A stretch of 64,000 nt of DNA from UBA9980 sp964436235 (GTDB lineage: Bacteria > Muiribacteriota > UBA9980): assembly GCA_964436235.1 (NCBI GenBank), contig CAYTCW010000004.1, positions 4,880-68,879 on the forward strand. Direction: 5' to 3'. Below the pieces are notes generated by a model. It was not told the origin of the DNA. It did no database searches and saw only the letters and a program-made list of their open reading frames with translations. Numbering within the stretch: the first letter of the stretch is position 1; the number at the start of each line of letters is the position of its first letter. This document shows positions 17,610-28,300 of the stretch, piece by piece. Made by a program: the position numbers and the translations under genes.

Positions 17610-19385
17610 ATGTTTATAAAAAAATATAAAAATACTAAAAATATAGAGGGCATACCCTGTATAAAAAAGCGGGCAGCATCCGTTAATTTCGTTTTCACTG
17701 ATATTTCGGCTTCGAGTTACGTGCTGGTAATGGGGGCGATATCGGTTATTTTTATTTTAGGTTTCTCTTTTTTATTTTCATTTCTGTCCGAATATTCGCA
17801 GACCTATCATCAGGGTAAATCGCAGGCGGCTTATTATCTGGCCGAAGCCGGCGTCGAGAGGGCTATTTACGAGCTTAAAAACATCTTCCGCACTCCTTTG
17901 GTAAATGAAAAAAAAGAGGTCAACGAAAACCTTCTTAAAATTTTAGATTATCACAGCGCGCAGGATTTTCAGCTCAGTTTCGCCGATCCGGAATTCTCGG
18001 GCGATTCGAAATATTACGTAAAAATAGAATTTTTCGATTTGAAAGAAACGCCATTCGGATCGCTTCTGCGCGAAAAAGAAGTGCCGCCGAAGCTCGAGCA
18101 GTACAAAAAAGACACCGTTTCATTCGCCAATCCTAAAAAATTAGGCGGCTGGCAGGGAAAACTAAAAATAACGGCCGCCGGAACCGTCAGAATGCTTTCC
18201 ACTAACGGCGAATTAAAAGACATTTCAAGGACGCTCGTAGTCATACGCGATATCAAGGTTATGGACCTTACGCCCATAGCCACCGAATACACTCTGTTCA
18301 TATCGGGTGAAAAGACCGAATATATCAAAGAAGGCGATTTTATCCTCGAACACGGGCTTTCGAATCTGATCGTCATAGCCCAGGGGTTTGTCGATGATTT
18401 TCAGAGGCTTCTGCCCTATCTTAAAGGCTCGATGAAAGAAATGATAGATATAGTCAGGGATTTTGTCACAAAAACTAAATTCACCAAGCCTCAGGAAAAG
18501 AAAATGGAAGATATATTCAAGGCCTATAAAGTCGCAGGCAGAGTTCGCACGAACGGAGTCGTCCATATTTATCTGCCTTTTTTCGACGTTGACGATATAA
18601 TAAATTACTTTGTTTCCAATAATTACTACGAAAGGCCGGAGGTCGGTTATCCGTTCTGCAATAACCGCCTCCACGACAGGTTTATGTCGTGGGCGACCAA
18701 ATTCGAAGGCGATATAAAAAAGCACTATTACGAATTGGTGCCCTATGTAATACAAAACCAGAAGCCCACTCCGAAGGTCGAGCAATATACCCGCTGGAGC
18801 ACCTTTCCTAATTACCTGAAGCAGTATCCGAACGAAACCGACCCTGAAAATCTTAAACAGCTTCTGCAGAACGCCGAATTATACGCGACTGAAATCATTC
18901 CTCACGGCCATTTTATCTTCGGCGAAAAAAACAATCCATATAAGCTCGACGGAATAACTCTCATAAAAGGCGATCTCAAAATAGCCGGCTTTCTCGAAGG
19001 CCGCGGAATACTTATCGTCACCGACAATATTTACGTTCAGGGCGACGTGAAACTTATCGATGATAAAACCCTGCTGACCATCGTTTCACAAAATGGAAAA
19101 ATAATCATACCGCAGAGGGCTAAAATTAATATTCAGGCTTCAGTATATGCCAAAGATTCTATATTCGGCGGCGAAGAGGTCAACGTAATCGGAAATTATA
19201 CCGTAACCAATCTTAACCGCCAGGAAGGCGAAGACGGCAAATTGCTAATGCCGCGCAAATTTAAAATTAAATACGATAATCGCATAAGAAATATAATGGG
19301 TGATAATTTCTGGGTGTCCATATCGAAGCGCGATATAAAGCGTTATGAAATAGGCGGATTAAGTAAAAACGAAGACGACGAATAA
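17610..19385 (+). CDS. PilX-like pilus/pseudopilus-associated protein with large C-terminal domain
   Basis: 591 residues from ATG 17610 (a TTG at 17604 is the alternative). Residues about 30-75 form one membrane helix followed by the hallmark AYYLAEAGVERA of the PilX N-terminal family, the minor-pilin-like proteins of type IV pili and type II secretion. The rest is long: a mixed middle region, then from about residue 430 a run of short beta strands (GDLKIAGFLEGRGILI, NIYVQGDVKLI) resembling a right-handed beta helix or bactofilin-like repeat. No other pilus genes are adjacent except the exported protein at 19449. It is probably a large envelope-anchored minor pilin or adhesin scaffold. Confidence 0.75.
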   Translation: MFIKKYKNTKNIEGIPCIKKRAASVNFVFTDISASSYVLVMGAISVIFILGFSFLFSFLSEYSQTYHQGKSQAAYYLAEAGVERAIYELKNIFRTPLVNEKKEVNENLLKILDYHSAQDFQLSFADPEFSGDSKYYVKIEFFDLKETPFGSLLREKEVPPKLEQYKKDTVSFANPKKLGGWQGKLKITAAGTVRMLSTNGELKDISRTLVVIRDIKVMDLTPIATEYTLFISGEKTEYIKEGDFILEHGLSNLIVIAQGFVDDFQRLLPYLKGSMKEMIDIVRDFVTKTKFTKPQEKKMEDIFKAYKVAGRVRTNGVVHIYLPFFDVDDIINYFVSNNYYERPEVGYPFCNNRLHDRFMSWATKFEGDIKKHYYELVPYVIQNQKPTPKVEQYTRWSTFPNYLKQYPNETDPENLKQLLQNAELYATEIIPHGHFIFGEKNNPYKLDGITLIKGDLKIAGFLEGRGILIVTDNIYVQGDVKLIDDKTLLTIVSQNGKIIIPQRAKINIQASVYAKDSIFGGEEVNVIGNYTVTNLNRQEGEDGKLLMPRKFKIKYDNRIRNIMGDNFWVSISKRDIKRYEIGGLSKNEDDE

Positions 19386-19448
19386 TGCGTCGGCCGTTTT
19401 GTTTGTTTTTGATTTATTATTCTGATTCAATTAAAGGAGATGCCAGAG

Positions 19449-20219
19449 ATGAAAACTTTAAGATATCTTTTTTTGTTCATGGTTTCGGGCGTGTTTATAT
19501 TTTTCACGCCGGCAGCCAGGGCCGAAGTAATGGAAGCCGAGCTTCCGGCCCATTTTAAAAATATAGAAAACCTCAAATTTTCTATAAAAAAATTAAAAAA
19601 TATGTTCGTGACTTATGCGGCCGCTTATAACCAGAACGATAAGCAATTAAAAAACTTCGTTTCCGATATCGTTTCCTGTCTGGCGGATTGCGAGATAAGC
19701 GCGATGGAATCGGCGGGGCTTTCAGAGTCGCTCGCTGAAACCGTCGTCAGGCTCAAGTTGGTGCACGAAGGGCAGAAGCGCGTTTACGACCAGTTTGTCA
19801 GAGTGCTCGACGAGGCCTATATCAAGCGCGCCGTTTCAACTAAAATTGTCGCGGATGCCGAAAAGGTCGCCGCCATGATTTCTAAAGACGAAAACGCCAA
19901 AGCCTCGCCGGATAAACTTATTTATAAATATTACGGGGTTAATGCAAAAGGCCATGCCGCGCATAAAATTGAAAAAGAAAATACCGTGATAAGAGGCAAA
20001 AGCAGTTTTTTCGGAACTGAAAAAGACGACACCAAGCAGATAATTAATAAATATAACGCCGGGCAGCCTGAAAAACAGAAAAAAATAACCGGAATGGAAT
20101 TTATGGACCCCGCCGCGGCCCGCGAAAGCGCTCAGGAAGCCTCGAATGCCGAAGCCTCGGGCGCGAAGAAAGACGCTGAAGCAATAATCAAAGAAAAAAC
20201 GGATAAAAAAACGGAGTGA
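19449..20219 (+). CDS. Exported protein of unknown function, 256 residues
   Basis: I chose ATG 19449 because the AAAGGAG ribosome site is nine bases upstream of it; the ATG at 19440 would overlap that site. A clean signal peptide ends at AARA. The mature part is mostly helical with a coiled-coil-like first half (KNIENLKFSIKKLKNM), two Cys (SCLADC) near residue 75, and a Lys/Glu/Ala-rich tail. I recognise no family. It follows the PilX-like gene by 63 bases and precedes rnhB by 8, so it may be an envelope partner of the pilin-like protein. Confidence 0.7.
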   Translation: MKTLRYLFLFMVSGVFIFFTPAARAEVMEAELPAHFKNIENLKFSIKKLKNMFVTYAAAYNQNDKQLKNFVSDIVSCLADCEISAMESAGLSESLAETVVRLKLVHEGQKRVYDQFVRVLDEAYIKRAVSTKIVADAEKVAAMISKDENAKASPDKLIYKYYGVNAKGHAAHKIEKENTVIRGKSSFFGTEKDDTKQIINKYNAGQPEKQKKITGMEFMDPAAARESAQEASNAEASGAKKDAEAIIKEKTDKKTE

Positions 20220-20227
20220 TAGCCTGA

Positions 20228-20944
20228 ATGCATCAAAATATGGACCTTTTTGAAACAACCGGCCTGCCGGTCAATCAACGCTTGACTTTCGATGAAAGCA
20301 TATTCGACGCCTACGCTAAAAAAGAGCGCATTAAAAATACCGACAACGTGATGCATTATTTTGAATCGCGTTTAAGGGCCGCGGGTTATCGAAGTATCGC
20401 GGGCGTCGATGAAGCAGGGCGCGGGCCTATAGCGGGCCCGGTCGTAGCCTCTATGGTCATATTGCCGCCCGATTATCACGTCAGCGGCCTTTACGATTCA
20501 AAATCGGTTTCTGAAAAAGTCCGCGAGTCGGTTTTTGCTTCGCTGACCACCGATCCCGCCGTAAAATGGGCCGTCGGAATAGTCGATAATGAAGAAATAG
20601 ACCGCGTTAATATTCTTCAGGCGACTTATCAAGCAGTCTATAAGGCTTATTCGAGTCTTTGTGAACGGCCCGATTTTATTTTAAACGACGCAATGATCAT
20701 TCCGTCGATAAAAACCTCGCAGAAAAAGGTTATCAAAGGCGACGCTAAATCGGCTTCGATAGCGGCCGCGTCAATAATAGCGAAGGTCACCCGTGACCGG
20801 ATAATGGGCGAATATGACCAGAAATATCCGCAGTATGGTTTTTTGAGCCATAAAGGCTACGGTACGGCGCGTCATATCGAAAGCATACGCCGCTACGGCT
20901 ATTGCCCGATACACCGTCTTACCTTTAAAATCGATATATCATGA
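20228..20944 (+). CDS. rnhB: Ribonuclease HII
   Basis: 238 residues containing the RNase HII signature GVDEAGRGPIAGPV (active-site Asp and Glu), the conserved YDSKSVSEK segment, a third acidic residue region near LNDAM, and the C-terminal HKGYGTARH. The enzyme cleaves RNA in RNA-DNA hybrids and at misincorporated ribonucleotides. The N-terminal 55 residues before the first motif are longer than usual; ATGs near residues 4 and 41 are alternatives. It is followed by the FliK-like and FlhB-tail genes in the same order as rnhB-ylqG-ylqH of Bacillus subtilis. Confidence 0.95.
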   Translation: MHQNMDLFETTGLPVNQRLTFDESIFDAYAKKERIKNTDNVMHYFESRLRAAGYRSIAGVDEAGRGPIAGPVVASMVILPPDYHVSGLYDSKSVSEKVRESVFASLTTDPAVKWAVGIVDNEEIDRVNILQATYQAVYKAYSSLCERPDFILNDAMIIPSIKTSQKKVIKGDAKSASIAAASIIAKVTRDRIMGEYDQKYPQYGFLSHKGYGTARHIESIRRYGYCPIHRLTFKIDIS

Positions 20945-20972
20945 TCAGTTTCAGTCCGTTTTTATTTTGTTT

Positions 20973-21000
20973 TTAATTAGTGATTACTGATTAATTTTAT
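20973..21000 (+). terminator. Possible AT-rich terminator hairpin after rnhB
   Basis: TTAATTAGT and ACTGATTAA can pair over nine bases (one G-T) around a GATT loop and are followed by TTTTAT. The stem is AT-rich, so any termination would be weak. Confidence 0.4.
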
Positions 21001-21039
21001 AACTATTTTCAGTCAAATATTTAAATCGCCGGGGAAAAA

Positions 21040-22494
21040 ATGTCGGAAGTTAAAATAAGCAGCGTCAGCAGTATAAAACCAGTAGAGCCTTCTGGCGCTT
21101 CGCCGCAGGAGTTTACTCCCCGCGAGGGCCAGGTTTATACCGCTAAAGTCAAGGGCTTTATGGAAGGGACCGCTTTAGTTGCCATAAACGACCGTTTTTT
21201 GCTGTCGCTTTCCGATTTAACGCTTAAATCGGGAGAAAGTATATTATTGAAACTGATTAAGCGCGAGGCTGACGGCAAACTTATTTTTAAACTTGTGACA
21301 GGCGATAACGCCGGGGGCCGAAGCCTTGAAGCCCTGCCGAAAGGCGCCGCCGATATTTTAAAAAATATAGGTGTAGATGCAAAAATTCCTTATTCGCAGA
21401 CCGTTTTAGAATCCAGGTTAAATTTCGGCCTCCGCCTCGATGCGCGCTCTATCGAACGGGAAGCTTCATCGCTTAATAAATTTTTAGAATCCTTTACGGC
21501 AGGCCGTTCAGGCGAACAATCAACTCCGGCCGGTTTGCAGGAAGGTGCTTTGCCGCAGATTAAGAATCAGGCCGCCGGCGGGGCGGCCGCTTCATTATTA
21601 AAATCCGGCGCCGACATTCAGATGTTATCCGACGCGGTCGTTTTATTGAATAAGTCGGGTATCGCTTTCGGGCCGGCCGCGATTAAACTCGCCGCGTCGC
21701 TTCTTGAAAAACTCCGCGGCGGTATAGATTTTAACGATCTTTTTTCTTCGCGCAATTCGCTTTTAGCGGATGAGATTGCCGCCGTTATTCCCCAATTGGA
21801 GAGTTTGAATAAAAAAGCCGCTCTCGCCGCGGGCCGGCTTCTCGGTTATATGAAAAATTCAGTTCCGTCAGGCGCCGCCGATGCCGGCCTGAAAATAGCG
21901 TCGGCATTTTCGAGGCTCGCTTTCGAATCGGCCGTTTCCGCGGAAAATAAGAGTTTAGCGGCGCTGAAAGATCTATTCACGCTTATCGGCGAGCTCGACA
22001 AAATGCGCGGCGGAGCAGATAACGCCGATAGTTCCTCCAAACAGGCCGCATTTAATCAGCTGCGCGAAAATATATTCGCTCTGCTTGAAAATCGCGCTTT
22101 AATAGAGCTTTATTCAGCCATGTCGGGAAGCGAGTTATTTAAAATTCCGATCGATTACGAAGGTGAAAACGGCGAGGCGCTCTGTGAAATAGAAAGGGAG
22201 GACGGCCGCGTTTCGGCCGTAGATATTTATCTTACTCTTTCAAAATTAGATACGGTAAGAATTAACGTGAAAAAAAAGGAAAATGCGGCGGGCATATATA
22301 TATTCGTTAAAACTAAAGCGATCAAAGATTATATTAACGCTAAATATTCCGAGAATAAAGAATTACTTGATTCGGCGATGAAATCCCGATATTATTTTAC
22401 CGTAGTCGTCGGCAAAAAAATCGATTTTATGCCGCCGATCATTAAATATCACAAAAGCGCCGCGGCGTGCGCGACTTTAGATATCAGCGCTTGA
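21040..22494 (+). CDS. FliK-like (hook-length control family) protein, YlqG-type
   Basis: 484 residues, soluble, no signal peptide. The N-terminal part has a small beta domain (VYTAKVKGFMEGTALVAI), the middle is Ala/Leu-rich and helical, and the C-terminal 120 residues have the FliK C-terminal pattern of short strands and helices (FKIPIDYEG, VSAVDIYLTL, YYFTVVVG). Gene order rnhB, this gene, then an FlhB-tail protein matches ylqG-ylqH, where YlqG is a FliK-like protein of unknown role. Family identification rests more on context than on motifs. No flagellar genes are in the window. Confidence 0.65.
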   Translation: MSEVKISSVSSIKPVEPSGASPQEFTPREGQVYTAKVKGFMEGTALVAINDRFLLSLSDLTLKSGESILLKLIKREADGKLIFKLVTGDNAGGRSLEALPKGAADILKNIGVDAKIPYSQTVLESRLNFGLRLDARSIEREASSLNKFLESFTAGRSGEQSTPAGLQEGALPQIKNQAAGGAAASLLKSGADIQMLSDAVVLLNKSGIAFGPAAIKLAASLLEKLRGGIDFNDLFSSRNSLLADEIAAVIPQLESLNKKAALAAGRLLGYMKNSVPSGAADAGLKIASAFSRLAFESAVSAENKSLAALKDLFTLIGELDKMRGGADNADSSSKQAAFNQLRENIFALLENRALIELYSAMSGSELFKIPIDYEGENGEALCEIEREDGRVSAVDIYLTLSKLDTVRINVKKKENAAGIYIFVKTKAIKDYINAKYSENKELLDSAMKSRYYFTVVVGKKIDFMPPIIKYHKSAAACATLDISA

Positions 22495-22521
22495 ACCGCG
22501 TTTTTAAGGTGATCGATTTAT

Positions 22522-22824
22522 ATGGATAAAAACAACGGAACCGGAAACGGCCGGAGGCTGAAACCGAAAACAAAAGCCGTCGCGGTTTTATACGATCAGA
22601 ATACCGAGTCTGCTCCCCGCATCGGCGCGGGCGGCTCCGGTTTTATCGCCGAGCAGATCATTAAGATCGCCCGCGAAAATAACGTTCCATTTTATAAAGA
22701 CGACGATTTGTGCGAGGTGTTGCTTCAATTCGAGCCTGACGTAATAATTCCGGAGGAATTATACGAAGCGGTGGCTAAAATTTTAGTTTTTATTTACAGG
22801 GCAAATAAAGAAAAAAAATTTTAA
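22522..22824 (+). CDS. FlhB C-terminal-domain-like protein (YlqH/FhlB)
   Basis: A 100-residue protein equal to the cytoplasmic tail of FlhB/YscU export-switch proteins without the membrane part. Visible are AVAVLYDQ, APRIGAGGSGFIAEQIIKIA and IPEELYEAVAKILVFIY, typical of this family. The autocleavage NPTH motif of true FlhB is absent, as in other YlqH/FhlB proteins. In Bacillus the homologue can partly replace the FlhB tail. It has an AAGGTGAT ribosome site and lies 27 bases behind the FliK-like gene; the pair is presumably functional together. Confidence 0.88.
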   Translation: MDKNNGTGNGRRLKPKTKAVAVLYDQNTESAPRIGAGGSGFIAEQIIKIARENNVPFYKDDDLCEVLLQFEPDVIIPEELYEAVAKILVFIYRANKEKKF

Positions 22825-22836
22825 TAAGAGGTGTCC

Positions 22837-23763
22837 ATGAATAGCAGGATAGTTATGACCAAACAGGTAAAAGATGCGCTGGCAAATAATAAGCCGGTCG
22901 TCGCTTTTGAATCTACGATAATAACTTACGGGCTTCCGTATCCGCAAAATCTTTCCACGGCGCTTGAAGTCGAGGAAATAGCCCTTAAAAACGGCGTAAC
23001 GCCGGCCACCATAAGCGTTATCGATGGAAAAATAATGGTCGGCGCCGATAAAAAACTTCTTAAATATATAGCCGATCCGAAAAATAAATCCGGTATCGAT
23101 AAAGTGTCGCGCCATAATTTTTCGTGCGTGCTCGGCGAATCTAAAAGCGGCGTAACCACGGTTGCCGCTACCATGATGGTCTGCGACGCCTGCGGAATCA
23201 AAGTGTTTGTGACCGGCGGCATCGGCGGCGTGCACCGTGGCGGGGCGAAGTCATTCGACATTTCGGCCGATTTGAGAGAATTTGAAAAGTCGAAGGTTGC
23301 CGTCGTATCTTCAGGCGTTAAATCGATACTCGATATCAAGCTGACGCTTGAATACCTCGAAACGGCCGGCGTGGCCGTGATCGGCTATAAATGCGATGAA
23401 CTTCCGGCATTTTACAGCCGTAAATCCGGGCATAAGATAATATCCCGGGTTGATTCGATAGATAAATTAGCTAAAATAGTAGATTTTAATTTTAATTTTT
23501 CGAAATCAGGCCTTTTAATAGCCAATCCCATACCCGCTAAAGATGAAATTAATTCCAATAAAATCAGTATGCTCGTAGATGAAATAATAAGCGCCGCCGA
23601 TCCCGGCGATATAGAAGGCCCTAAATATACCCCTTACATTCTTGGAAAGCTCCATGAAATAAGTGCGGGAAAAACCTTAAAGGCCAACGTCGCGCTCATA
23701 AAAAACAATGCGGAATTAGGCTCTAAATTAGCTTTCAGTCTGGCTAAATTAAATAAAAAATAA
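22837..23763 (+). CDS. psuG: Pseudouridine-5'-phosphate glycosidase
   Basis: 308 residues from ATG 22837, five bases after AAGAGGTG; an in-frame GTG at 22831 overlaps that site. Motifs of the PsuG family are clear: VAFESTIITYGLPYP near the N-terminus, GVTTVAATM, the glycine-rich FVTGGIGGVHRGG, and SSGVKSILDIKLTLE with the catalytic Lys region. The enzyme splits pseudouridine 5'-phosphate to uracil and ribose 5-phosphate. The usual partner kinase PsuK is not next to it; instead UshA-type nucleotidase follows 25 bases later, which could place both in nucleotide salvage. Confidence 0.95.
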   Translation: MNSRIVMTKQVKDALANNKPVVAFESTIITYGLPYPQNLSTALEVEEIALKNGVTPATISVIDGKIMVGADKKLLKYIADPKNKSGIDKVSRHNFSCVLGESKSGVTTVAATMMVCDACGIKVFVTGGIGGVHRGGAKSFDISADLREFEKSKVAVVSSGVKSILDIKLTLEYLETAGVAVIGYKCDELPAFYSRKSGHKIISRVDSIDKLAKIVDFNFNFSKSGLLIANPIPAKDEINSNKISMLVDEIISAADPGDIEGPKYTPYILGKLHEISAGKTLKANVALIKNNAELGSKLAFSLAKLNKK

Positions 23764-23788
23764 AAAAATAATTTAAGGGGTTGGTATT

Positions 23789-25360
23789 ATGCTGAGTTAT
23801 AACTTTCTAAAAAATAGATATGCCCGCGCGGCCGGGCTTATTTGTATTCTTCTTGTTGCGGTATTTTTATTTTCTCAGCCGCAATTTCTTCATGCCGCCG
23901 ATAATTTCAAGAAGATAACCATATTATATACCAACGACACCCATTCGCGTCTTCTTCCTTTCACTCAGGCGGTTACGGCTAAAAGCGTCGGCGGCATAGA
24001 GCGCCGCGCGGCTTATTTTTCGGCGGTAAAAAAAGAAAATCCTTTTACTCTTATTCTCGATGCGGGCGATCTTTCCCAGGGCACGCCGTTTTATAACTTC
24101 TTTAAAGGCGAGGCCGAGTTTAAAGCCTTCGCCCTTGCAGGTTACGATTATTTGACCGTTGGAAATCACGAATTTGACTATGGTCTGCTTAATTTAAATA
24201 TGCAGGCGGACTCTGCCGGACTGGAATTCGTTTGCGCCAATTTATTCGACTCTAAGACTTTAAAGCCTTTATTCACTCCATTTAAAATAAAAAATATCGG
24301 CGGGGTTAAGATCGCCGTTATCGGCGTTATGGGAAAAGAGGCGTGGGATGTCGTTTCGAATAAATATAAAGAAGGCGTACTATACGCGGATGAATTCGTT
24401 CTTCTTAAAAAAATATGCGCGCTGCTCTCCGATAAGGTAGATTTAATTGTGTTGCTTTCTCATTCGGGTTACCAGCAGGATATAAAATTAGCCGCGGCGC
24501 TTCCTGAAATCGGGGTTATAATAGGCTCGCACACCCATACTAAAATGGAGAAACCGCTCGAAGTTTATACCGGCCGCCCGCCTTTAAATCAAACCATAGT
24601 CACGCAGGCTTTTGAAAACGGAGTTTATGCGGGGCGTCTTGATTTTTATTTCGACGAAGGAAACCGTCTGAAAAAATACGATTCGTTTTATAAATTAATC
24701 GATTCCTCGATACGCGTTAATAAAAAAACGCCTCTGCGCAGGCATATTCAGTATTATGAAGATAAGATGAAAGACGCGGTTTCGGTTAAAATAGGCGAAT
24801 CGGAAGTTGAAATGGATAACATGGCCGATATGTTCAATTCACTCGATACTCCTATGGGCCGTTATATGTGCGACGCGCTGAAAGAAATTTCGGGCTCGGA
24901 CGTTTTTTTTACCAATACCACGACTTTTCGCGACCGTATGCCGGCGGGCGCCATTACGGTAGAAACTCTTTTAAAAATAGTGCCATTCGATAATAGCGTG
25001 GTCGTTTTCGAAATGAGCGGCGCCGCCCTTTTGAAGATGATGGATTTCATAGCGCTTAATTTCGGTAAAAACGAATCTTTTCAATACGGCGGCATTTCTT
25101 TTACCATCGATATTAAAACGCGCACGGCCCGCGAAGTTCTTGTAGGCGGCTCTGCCGTAGATAATAATAAAATTTATAAAGTGGCTACTTCTTCCTATAT
25201 AGCGCAGGGAAATTTAATGGGCGGCGAAATGTTTAAAGAGGCCCGCACTAATTACGACACCGGTATATGCTTAAGGGATATGCTTATGGAATATATTAAA
25301 AAGAATCCGAAAATCAATGCGCCTGCCGGCGGCCGTCTTAAGTTAATTAAAGCTGAATAA
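23789..25360 (+). CDS. UshA/5'-nucleotidase family exported metallophosphatase (copy 1)
   Basis: 523 residues with a signal peptide ending near FLHAAD. The N-terminal metallophosphoesterase domain has all metal motifs: YTNDTHS, DAGDLSQGTP, TVGNHEFDYG, SHSGY and GSHTHT. The C-terminal domain (about residues 330-520) is the substrate-binding 5'-nucleotidase domain (VFFTNTTTFRDRMPAG, VPFDNSVVVFEM). It should hydrolyse nucleotides or nucleotide sugars in the periplasm. An AAGGGG ribosome site precedes ATG 23789. It lies between psuG and a hybrid kinase (20-base gap). A paralogue is at 57915-59525. Confidence 0.93.
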   Translation: MLSYNFLKNRYARAAGLICILLVAVFLFSQPQFLHAADNFKKITILYTNDTHSRLLPFTQAVTAKSVGGIERRAAYFSAVKKENPFTLILDAGDLSQGTPFYNFFKGEAEFKAFALAGYDYLTVGNHEFDYGLLNLNMQADSAGLEFVCANLFDSKTLKPLFTPFKIKNIGGVKIAVIGVMGKEAWDVVSNKYKEGVLYADEFVLLKKICALLSDKVDLIVLLSHSGYQQDIKLAAALPEIGVIIGSHTHTKMEKPLEVYTGRPPLNQTIVTQAFENGVYAGRLDFYFDEGNRLKKYDSFYKLIDSSIRVNKKTPLRRHIQYYEDKMKDAVSVKIGESEVEMDNMADMFNSLDTPMGRYMCDALKEISGSDVFFTNTTTFRDRMPAGAITVETLLKIVPFDNSVVVFEMSGAALLKMMDFIALNFGKNESFQYGGISFTIDIKTRTAREVLVGGSAVDNNKIYKVATSSYIAQGNLMGGEMFKEARTNYDTGICLRDMLMEYIKKNPKINAPAGGRLKLIKAE

Positions 25361-25379
25361 TCTTGTGTGGTGGCAGTAA

Positions 25380-28300
25380 ATGGATAAAATAAAAATATTA
25401 ATAGTAGAAGACGAGCCGGCTATGCTCGATTTTTTGAGTCATACGATAAAAAAAATCGGATACTGCGTAGCCGCGTCCGCCGAAAACGGGCGGGCTGCGA
25501 TAGCCGCCGCCGCCATCGATAAAAAGCCTGATCTAATTTTAATGGATATTTTATTGGAAGGCGATATCGACGGCATCGAAACGGCCGTCAAAATAAAAGA
25601 ATCCGAAAATATTCCCATCGTTTTTCTTACGGCGCACGCCGGAGCTGAATATTTTGAGCGCGCCCGTAAAGTCGAGCCTTACGGCTATATAATAAAACCC
25701 ATCGACGAAAATATTTTATATACTACGCTTGAAACTATGATCGGCCGGATTCGGCTTGAAAAAAAATTAGAATTTTCAGAAAAATTATATAGAGATCTAT
25801 ATGACAACTCGCCCGATCTTCTTTTTATGGCCGATTTCGTGAGCGGCGAGATAATAAGATGCAACAGGACTTTTTTAAAGAAATTCGGTTACGGCGAAGA
25901 AGAGATTAAGCATAAAAAAATATTCGATATTTTTTGCGGCGCCGATAAGGAAAGGTTGAACGCCGCTTTAAGCATTTTAGGCCGGACTTCGTCTTTGAAT
26001 GATTTTGAAATCGAGGCGGTAAAAAAAGACGGAACGGTAATAAAAGCTCTTCTGAACGCTTCGTCCGTTATTGAACGAGGCGGCCGCGCTTCATACAGCA
26101 TGGCCAGCCTTCGCGATATAAGCGAATTAAAGGAAGCGCAGAGCATCCTTAAGAAAATGAACGAACGGCTTGAAATAAGAGTCGAAGAGCGCACGCGCGA
26201 GCTCGTTGCGGCTAATAATGAATTGCATCAGCAGATTTTAACCAGAATGAGCGCGGAGCAGGAGCTTAAGACTCATAAAGACCGGCTCGAAGAAATAATA
26301 TTTGAACGCACCCGCGATCTGGTGGCTTCTAATAATCGTCTCCATGAAGAAATAAAAGAAAGAAAGCGCACCGAACGTGATCTTTTAAAGGCGCTCGCGG
26401 CGGCGGACCAGGCCAATAAGGCTAAAAGCGAATTTTTAGCGGTTATGAGCCACGAGATAAGAACGCCGATGAACGGCATAATAGGCATGAGCGAGCTTGC
26501 GCTTATGGACGATTTAAACTCGAAATCCGCGGAGTATATTAACGACATAAAAACTTCGGCCGAAGCGCTTTTAGCCGTGATAAACGATATTCTCGATTAT
26601 TCGAAGATCGAATCCGGTAATTTGAGCACGGAAATTATTGAAATGAATTTGCACGAAACGCTCGAAAGCGCGGTTGGTTTAATTGCAGCGAAGGCGTTTC
26701 AAAAAGGCGTCGAAGTAATATGTGAAATTCAGGACGGCGTCGAAGAGAATATTTTAGGCGATCCGTACAGAATAAGGCAGATCGTCCTCAATTTAGTGAG
26801 TAACGCCATTAAATTTACCCATGAAGGCGAGATAATAGTAACCCTTTCAAAGCTGGAATCTTTACCCGGAACGAATCTTGAAGAAGAATTTTTTCAAATT
26901 AGCGTCTGCGACACTGGAATTGGTATTAAAGAAGATAAACTCGATGAAATTTTCGAAAGTTTCAAGCAGGCGGATAGTTCTACTACCCGTCAATACGGCG
27001 GAACCGGCCTCGGCTTAGCGATATCGAAGCATTTAGCCGCGGCCATGGGAGGCGATTTAAGAGTTAAAAGCGTTTTCGGCAAAGGCAGCGAATTTATTCT
27101 GAGCCTGCCTGCCCGTTTTATAAAAACTTCCGCTAAAGATCAATCCGGCGTTAATGAATGCGGCGGATGCGCGGCTAAAATATTGATAGTCGATAACAAT
27201 CTTCGAAATATAAGTGTTTTAAAGAAAATGACGGCCTCGTTTTGCGGCGCGGAATTGTTGAGCGCCTCTAACGCCATAGAAGCGCTCGAAATACTTTCAG
27301 CCTGCTCAAAAACCGAATCGCCCGTAGATATTCTTATAACCGATTATAAAATGCCCTATCTCGACGGCTTATTAATGGTTGAAAAAATCCGGCAGATCGA
27401 AAAATTAAATCGGATCAAAATAATAGTGATGAGCGCCGCCTGCGATATGATGCCGGTAATAGCCCAATTTCAGCGCCAGTGCGCGGCCGCTTTCATAAAT
27501 AAGCCCGTTAGAAAAAGCGAGTTGAAAAAGATATTATGCGGTATAAATAAAACAGGCGGAGGCGTTGACTCCCCGGAAAAAAAGGCGCCGGATTCTTCAA
27601 CCGTTCTTTTCGCGCAGCCGGCGGGCGGCGGATTAACCGTCATGATAGCCGAAGATAATGAAATAAACACGAAAATAATTAAAGAAATGCTTTATAAATA
27701 TGGAGTGAAAGAGATTATAACGGCCCGCGACGGCGCCGAAGCGTTCGAATTATTTGAAAAAAGGCATATAGATATGATCTTTATGGACGTGCAGATGCCC
27801 GTTCTTGACGGCTTTTCGGCAACTAAAAAAATCAGGAATTCCTCTAATAAAAACAACGCCGTTCCGATCGTAGCTATCACGGCCAATGCGCTTAAGGGCG
27901 ACCGCGAAAAATGCATTAAGGCGGGAATGACCGATTATATGGCTAAACCCTTCAAGCCTTCGGTAGTCGAGGAAATGCTCGCTAAACACGCGGTCTCAAA
28001 ATCATGCGGCGTCCGCTGCGGACCGCAGGCGCGAACGGAAGTTTCCACCATAAAAATCGATACCCGTTCCGCATTTGATTATATGGGTTTTTTAGCCGCT
28101 TTAGAAGGCGATAAAGCCGTTTTTAAAGAAGTAACCGGGGCTTTTGCGGCCGATATTAATTTGAATGCCGAAAAAATTGGCAGGCTTATCGCCGAAAAAA
28201 AATATGACGAGCTGAAATTTGCGGTGCATAACTTGAAAGGGGCTGCAGGAAATATTTTCGCTTTTACGCTTGAAAAAATCGCCCGTGATTTCGAAGAAAA

